Positions 58,285 to 64,000 of a stretch of DNA of 64,000 nt are shown in pieces. The notes below the pieces were generated by a model. The model was not told where the DNA came from, did no database searches, and saw only the letters and a program-made list of their open reading frames with translations. The stretch's first letter is position 1, and each line of letters starts with the position of its first letter. This DNA is from Tolypeutes matacus. Its lineage: Eukaryota; Chordata; Mammalia; Cingulata; Chlamyphoridae. A program made the translations under genes and the position numbers. The stretch spans positions 46,266,985 to 46,330,984 of the forward strand of contig JAKSZT010053928.1 of the NCBI GenBank assembly GCA_026826555.1. The letters are read 5' to 3'.

Positions 58285-58708
58285 GTATTTGTGCCCTAAT
58301 CCCCAGAACCTGCGAATATTACTTTCTATGGCAAAGGAGTGACTATTACCTTGTATGACAAAGGATGTTACTCAATTAAGGATCTTGGTAGAAGGAACTT
58401 AGCTTGCATTATTCAGGTGACCCCTGAATACAATCAATGGACCTTGAAAAGAGAGACAGAGGACAACACACAGAGGGGAAGGCTGTATGAAGATGGAGCA
58501 CAGAGAGATATGGACACAAGCCAAGGATGCCAGCAGTCACTAGAGGCTGGAAGAGGCAAGGGGAGGATTTTCCCCTGGAGGGACCACAGCCCTGTCCATG
58601 GCTTGATTTCAGACTTCTGGTCTCCACAGCTGTGAGACAATATATTTCTGTTGTTTGGCACCACCTGGTTGGTGGTCATTTGTTCCAGAGGCCACAGGAA
58701 CTAATACA
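58285..58708 (+). mobile_element. MLT1-type MaLR solo LTR
   Basis: Follows the MLT1 order: 'cctaatccccagaacctgcg', 'gatgttactcaattaaggat', 'acacaagccaaggatgccag', 'gcagtcactagaggctggaa', 'ttgatttcagacttctggtc', 'acagctgtgagacaatatat', 'gaactaataca'. Roughly the first 40 bases of the usual LTR are missing or unrecognisable. MLT1 predates the split of placental mammals. The 98-codon plus frame and overlapping minus frames (58339-58679) are LTR noise. Confidence 0.9.
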
Positions 58709-60324
58709 CCTTCTGATGTGTCCTCCTCCCCAGCGGCCAAGATGTTGTTGAATACCCACTACCCTTCTCTGAAAGCGGCTGCCCTCTCTGAAGCAGCCTT
58801 GGCCCTGCTGCTGACTGTGGAGATGTGCCATCCACTGCCACAGGGCACTTGAAGTGGTCATTTTATTGAGGGGAACATTTGGGAGCTGTGCTTGTGATTT
58901 TGGACTATCCAAAATGCCATATGAGAATGCAAAAGTACCATTTTTGGGTTTTGCTTTTTTTTTTTTTTTTTAGCCAATATTACTTGATAGCTTCAGCTCT
59001 TCCTTTATCTGCACAGTTGTGTCTGCTGTACTTAGTACTTTATAATAAAAAGTAACTATGTAATCATTATAATAGCTTAGTATTTCCATCTTATCAGAAT
59101 TTTGATGTGTCAACCTGGCTTCCGCCGTTTGACCCATGAGAATGCTCTGTACTTACCTGAGTCACCTACACACAGTCTCCATGAGAGGTGAAGCTGGCAC
59201 AGCCCACACATCCTCTCTGCCATTTTTAATTAAAGTAGTTGACAGCATGCTAAAATATAAAAATACCTGTGGAATCTGGATTTATAGCTTCTCTGGAGAA
59301 CTGCGTGCAGCATGCAGGCGCACATGGAGTTGAGTAGAGGCTGCCCCTTTAGGGGACCTCTCCCTCTCCCCGGGTCCACTGTCTTACATTGCTTGCCCGG
59401 CCTCTACAGACATTGAATGTAGACCCTTCTCTGGGGAATCTGGTCTCCAGGTGCTCCTCCATCACCCCAAGATCAGGGCCACCAGCTCTGTCATCTGCCA
59501 TGCTTCCATGGCCCTAAGATCGCTCCCATCTCAAAGTCGATTCTCTGAGACTGTGATGTGATGGGAAAATTCCTCCAAGATCAAACTGCTTATTTTCTTC
59601 TCTGAAACCCAGTCCAAAGCAGAGAGCACATTTCTGCATGTGGCATCCCTCCTGAACCCCACAGTTTTCTGTGCAGGAGAGAGATTTGGCTAACAGCCTC
59701 TGCAACTACCTGTTTGTATGGATGGTCGCGTACAAAACTGAGAGGATTTTCCAGATTTGGGCAGCCAATTTCACTACGGCCTTAGGGATAGTTTCTTTTC
59801 TAAAGGGGTTAGCTATATAACCAGGAAAATCCTTGTTAATGTTTCTTTTTGTCAAATGAGCTTCCAAAGTCAATTATAGCTTATTTGGAGCAGGAAATAG
59901 AATGGGATAGGGTCCCCAGTGAGTGTTTTCTGGTACAGCCTATTCCAACACCCTGCTTTCCTTTCCCTAAGTGCCCCAGACTCACCTGGCATGCACTGGG
60001 AGGTAGAGAGGTGGGGGGCAATCGTTAGCCTGTGCCACTGGATGGAGTATATGTCACTATTCCAGGTGCCCAAGAAATCCACTAATGGTATATGTACTCA
60101 ATAAATACTGACTGATTCAGTCTTATTCATATCAGGTCATACCATGCTAGGTATCATTTCTACTTTCAGGTAGAGACCGTTTTTGAAAGACTAATCTTTT
60201 TATTAGATAAAAGCTGGATTGGATCTACAATTGCATTATTATCTAGTTTTAGCCTTTTCTTCCCTGAATAAACATTTCCCTTCTCCCCTCACATTTAAGG
60301 TCATGCTTAGTGGTATTCTGAGTC
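58709..60324. other. Unique sequence
   Basis: About 1.6 kb without a recognised element. T run at about 58952-58969. Small frames on both strands near 58.7-58.9, 59.1-59.3, 59.5-59.7 and 59.9-60.1 kb lack features. Confidence 0.4.
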
Positions 60325-60535
60325 AGCAAAGTTGGGTGGGAATTCTGGCTCCAACGTCTTCTAACTGGTCTGGGGTGAGTTATTTAACCTCAGTGACCTT
60401 ATATGATCGCCTACAAAATGGGGATAATAATGGCCAGGTCAGAACACTGTGGCGAAATGAAACTGCCTTAACATATACAATGTACTTAGTACCATGTCTG
60501 ACGTAAAATATCTGCCATTATCATGACTGTTAATG
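60325..60535 (+). repeat. MIR SINE
   Basis: 'tgggaattctggctccaacg', 'gggtgagttatttaacctca', 'ctacaaaatggggataataa' and 'gtacttagtaccatgtctga' follow the MIR order. Confidence 0.7.
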
Positions 60536-61304
60536 CTGCAACTGCTGATTCTGCTTTAAAATGTATATGAAATTCGCTTATGTGGTGACCTCAGCTTTCC
60601 AGAACATAACTGAGGATCTAAAAAGAAGATCGTGAAAAAAAAAATGCCTCAGTCTCCATGGACTTTCTTTGTTTTGTAAATTACCGTGGTCCCACACAAA
60701 ATCGGTTTATCTCTACCTTAGACACCTTGTTAACCAACTTGGTTATAAAGTTTTGAAACTCACAGCAATCCAGTAAGAGAAAAACTGTAGGGAGGCAAGC
60801 TTGGTGATAACAGTGTCAGACAAGTGGCAATAGGAAAAGGGATGGGAAAAATATGATATATTCAACAATTGGTAGGCATGTGTTTGTTCTCAACGGACTA
60901 GGAAAATTAAATTATGTCAAGGTCATACCAAGAAAACACAAATGGTATGATGCATTTTAGGAAAACAATTACCAAAAGATTTTTAAGCGTTTGCTTGATT
61001 GGAGAAATAGTTATTAGTTATATGAAAAATTCCCTTATTTGGAATATTGTGTTTGATTATCTTCCTATAAGAATAATAAAGTATTGGAGATAATGGTAAT
61101 TTATTGTTATATATGATTGGCTTTTCTGGGTCCATGAGAAAATATGTTCTGAGGTCTGTTAAATCCTCTAGGAATTTTATTCTGAGACCAATTCATTTAG
61201 CATAAAGGTGGAGATTCAAAGTAAAGCTACGCATGTAGTGTTTTATAAACAAATATAGAACTACAAAAATTGAATAATTGAGTAATTGAGCAAAAATATA
61301 GATA
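60536..61304. other. Unique sequence
   Basis: Nothing recognised. Confidence 0.4.
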
Positions 61305-61560
61305 CAGGTGCAGGAACCAAACTGTCTTGAGTTCAAATCCAAGCTCTATCACTTACAGTCTGTGTGACTTTGAACTGGTCATTTAACCTGCCTGTCTCTG
61401 TCTCAGTTGTATAATCTATTTTATTGAGGGGCACTAATGATCACAGCTACTTATAAAAATAATTATATTGAAAATTAAGAATTAAAACATGCAAAGCACT
61501 TAGAGCATGGTCTATAAGTGCCCATAAGTCTTTGGTGTAATTTAGTGTCATGTTACCTAT
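61305..61560 (+). repeat. MIR SINE
   Basis: 'cttgagttcaaatccaagct', 'cacttacagtctgtgtgact', 'catttaacctgcctgtctct' and 'catgcaaagcacttagagca' follow the MIR order well. Confidence 0.85.
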
Positions 61561-64000
61561 AATCCTTTCAATTAGGACTTATGCTCAGTAAAAGAGAGGC
61601 AAGAGTGTTTGTCATGTGCTTTGTGGGTGTTACAGGCTGAGGTGATGTGTGTGATCAGATTTGTCCAAGTAGGACCCTCAGATCTCCTTGACTGATGATG
61701 CTTTTGATGTCACAAGTCATTTTCATAGTTATCAGCTCAAGGGAGAAATAAGCACAGGGAGTCACCATTACTGTGGCTTCCCATGGAAGTCAGTCTCTTA
61801 CCCCGTTCCACATCATGATTCACAGCAACATGTTAGGGTGCACTGGAGTGAACTGCCCTGGTAGGTCTCCTAGGTGAGGTCAGCAATGGCAGAACAGAGC
61901 AGAAGAGGTAGGCTGGCATGGAGTTGGGCACGATGCTAGAGACCTGGCTAGACCCTGGCTGGTCCAAAATATTCATCACAGTGGCAGTGTGGCACAATGA
62001 GCACAATGGGCAGGAGTATTGGTACCTTTGCCTATGGAACATTAGGACCAAAGGAACAGTCAAGCAAAACCTTGGCAGAGAAATTTAAGCCTAGCACCAA
62101 GGATAGTGTCCTGGAATGCTTCTGCAGCGCTGACCTTCTCAGAAGTCAGTCCAGCCTTTGAGACAAGCCCTCCATTGACTTACAGTGCCCGAGCCTGGAA
62201 ATGAAAGCTAACAAAGTAAATTGTAAATGCCTTTTAAAACGGCTATATCTTTTCTTCCCCCAAAATCTTCATGCTTTATTCAAGAACAGCAGCAAAACAC
62301 CATTTAGGTTGAAAGGCAGCTGATTTTCTGAATTCTTGAACCATTTTTCATTATTACCTTCTTCTGGAATGCCTCTTGTTTTGCTCAAGGCCAGAGAAGA
62401 TTCCTGAAAGTGACACTACAGTGAGCCCTGGTTGTATTCTTGGAAAAGACTAGAACAGATGCCATTGGCCGTGTCTTCAGATGGCCTTAGATTGGACACA
62501 CGTTACCATCAGTGGGCAGACGTGCAGCAACCACCATCCCTTGGACTCAGGAATGAACTTGGGTCTTTTGTGGCTCAAATGGAAATAATTTCCAATAGGC
62601 TGTGCTAGAAACCCTTTGTTTCTATTCATCCTAGATTGTAGTTACATGGGACTTTATGTTTTCACTCCCCTTGATCTTATCTTTATCCAGGCTTGCTCTT
62701 TGCCAACCTTTAGTGGAGTGTTGATGCTGTAATTAAGAAAGTGCCAGGCACTCTTCTAAAACTCATGTCTACCTCCAGCACCCAACAGTGTCTGCTGATA
62801 ATACATCACACCTCTCACAGACACTCACACTACTCAGAAAGAGTTCAGCAGCCCCTACACACATTATTTATACCATAGACTTTTGCTTCCTAGAATATGA
62901 TCTTTAGCTTTCTGGTCCTGGGAGCATGCAAAGTAGAAGCTTGTACTGTCTCCTAAAACATAATTAGCCTCAGAAGCAAAAACTAAACAAAATAAATGTG
63001 AATAAACATATGGAGCACATCCTGGGGAATTAGCAGCTTCTCCTGGTAGATATCAGCCAGCATTTGTTTCATAACCATTAGAGGTGTAGGCACTGAGAAC
63101 CACTTCCCCAAAGGAGAAAAAAGTTTGGTTATTTGCCTGTTTTTAAACCTTCTTGCTGCATCATACTTTGACCGTAAAAAGCAATGGGAGGAATAAGTTG
63201 GAGAAAATTGGATGGTAATAAGAATGAGAGAGAGAAGGGCAAAAACTCATTTTCTTTGTCCCTTCCTCTAAGGTAGTAATTGGACTAATCCACCTAGTAT
63301 TATCATTCTTTGCAAAATACCTAAAAGCATAATCAGAAATGCCAGGCAAGTATAAGACTTGGTTATCTTTTCAGACCCATCATGGTATTCTCCGTGGTTT
63401 GTCGTCAAATGCGCTATCGCTCCAGGAAAACGTATGCTGGGTCTCTTTGTAGCATGGCATGTGGAGCTAGACACAAATACTAAACAGCTGCACAAGGCAA
63501 TAAGGGAATGAGTTCCATAATCCAGGGAAAAGGATCACATAATGTTCTCTCAAGAATTACCAAAACTGTTTTTCATGTAAATTTGATACATAAGAGGAGA
63601 AGATTGAGAAAACAGGTTTCTTTATGAGTGCAAGCAAGGAAGCCAGTAAGTTTTGCTTCTATATTTCCAAATAGGATAGAATGATAGAATGATTGTATAG
63701 TAAATCATGTTAATTACTTTCTTCCACAGCTGTTGTTTTCAATATGTGCAAATTATAATTGTTTAAAATAAGTGCATAGCTTTCCTCCACATTTAGTGTG
63801 CTAAGTACAAGTAAATGGGGTTTTCAAAATGTTTAAAGAATGTTTTGTTTATCCTTAGTGAAGGATAAGCTAATTCTAAATTATCAGAATTAAATAAAAT
63901 ACCATAGTTTACATTTGTGTGTTAAGGTCTATTATTTTATTGCATAAACCCTACCATATTTTGAGATAACTCTATGAGGTATGAGAAAAAATTTACATTG
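61561..64000. other. Unique sequence to window end
   Basis: About 2.4 kb with no recognised repeat, RNA or coding signal. Minus frames at 61833-62063, 63161-63349 and 63268-63495 are short and show no family features. Confidence 0.4.

Overview
The window is non-coding, repeat-rich mammalian DNA. No stretch looks like a functional protein-coding exon, and the open reading frames present are short, chance or transposon-derived. The organism is very probably a xenarthran, with armadillo favoured and sloth possible. The reason is a set of short retroposons with the tRNA-like head and two-unit layout of the DAS-SINE family, next to older families shared by all placental mammals (L2, MIR, hAT/MER-type elements, an MLT1 LTR, old L1). 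Two assembly gaps (400 N and 10 N) suggest a draft assembly.

Layout. 1-8.3 kb: mostly unique sequence with L2, MIR, hAT fragments, one monomeric DAS-SINE and an L1 3' end that contains the large gap. 8.3-11.1 kb: a bipartite antisense L1 3' region carrying a nested 500-bp LTR. 11.7-14.4 kb: an old antisense L1 without a usable frame. 14.7-20.7 kb: L2, MER20-like, solo LTR, MIR and a dimeric SINE. 22.3-24.7 kb: a second bipartite L1 3' region. 26-33 kb: one LTR, one MIR, mostly unique DNA. 33.4-34.7 kb: sense-oriented L1/HAL1-like sequence split by a large GGAA microsatellite. 35-43 kb: L2, two SINEs, L1 3' end, MIRs, and the best candidate regulatory block. 43.6-52.2 kb: an almost complete ancient antisense L1 carrying two later insertions. 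52.2-64 kb: L1 fragment, hAT, dimeric SINE, MLT1, MIRs and long unique stretches.

There is no gene network to describe. The content worth reading is the insertion history: which element landed in which, shown by target-site duplications, and the unusual duplicated 3' region shared by three L1 copies. A few unique blocks (about 1.8-2.2, 27.9-28.2, 42.6-42.8, 54.7-55.0 and 55.5-55.8 kb) have the base-level look of conserved regulatory DNA, but this cannot be tested from one sequence. Repeat family names were assigned from memory of consensus features, not by a database search; boundaries without target-site duplications are good to perhaps 20-50 bases.
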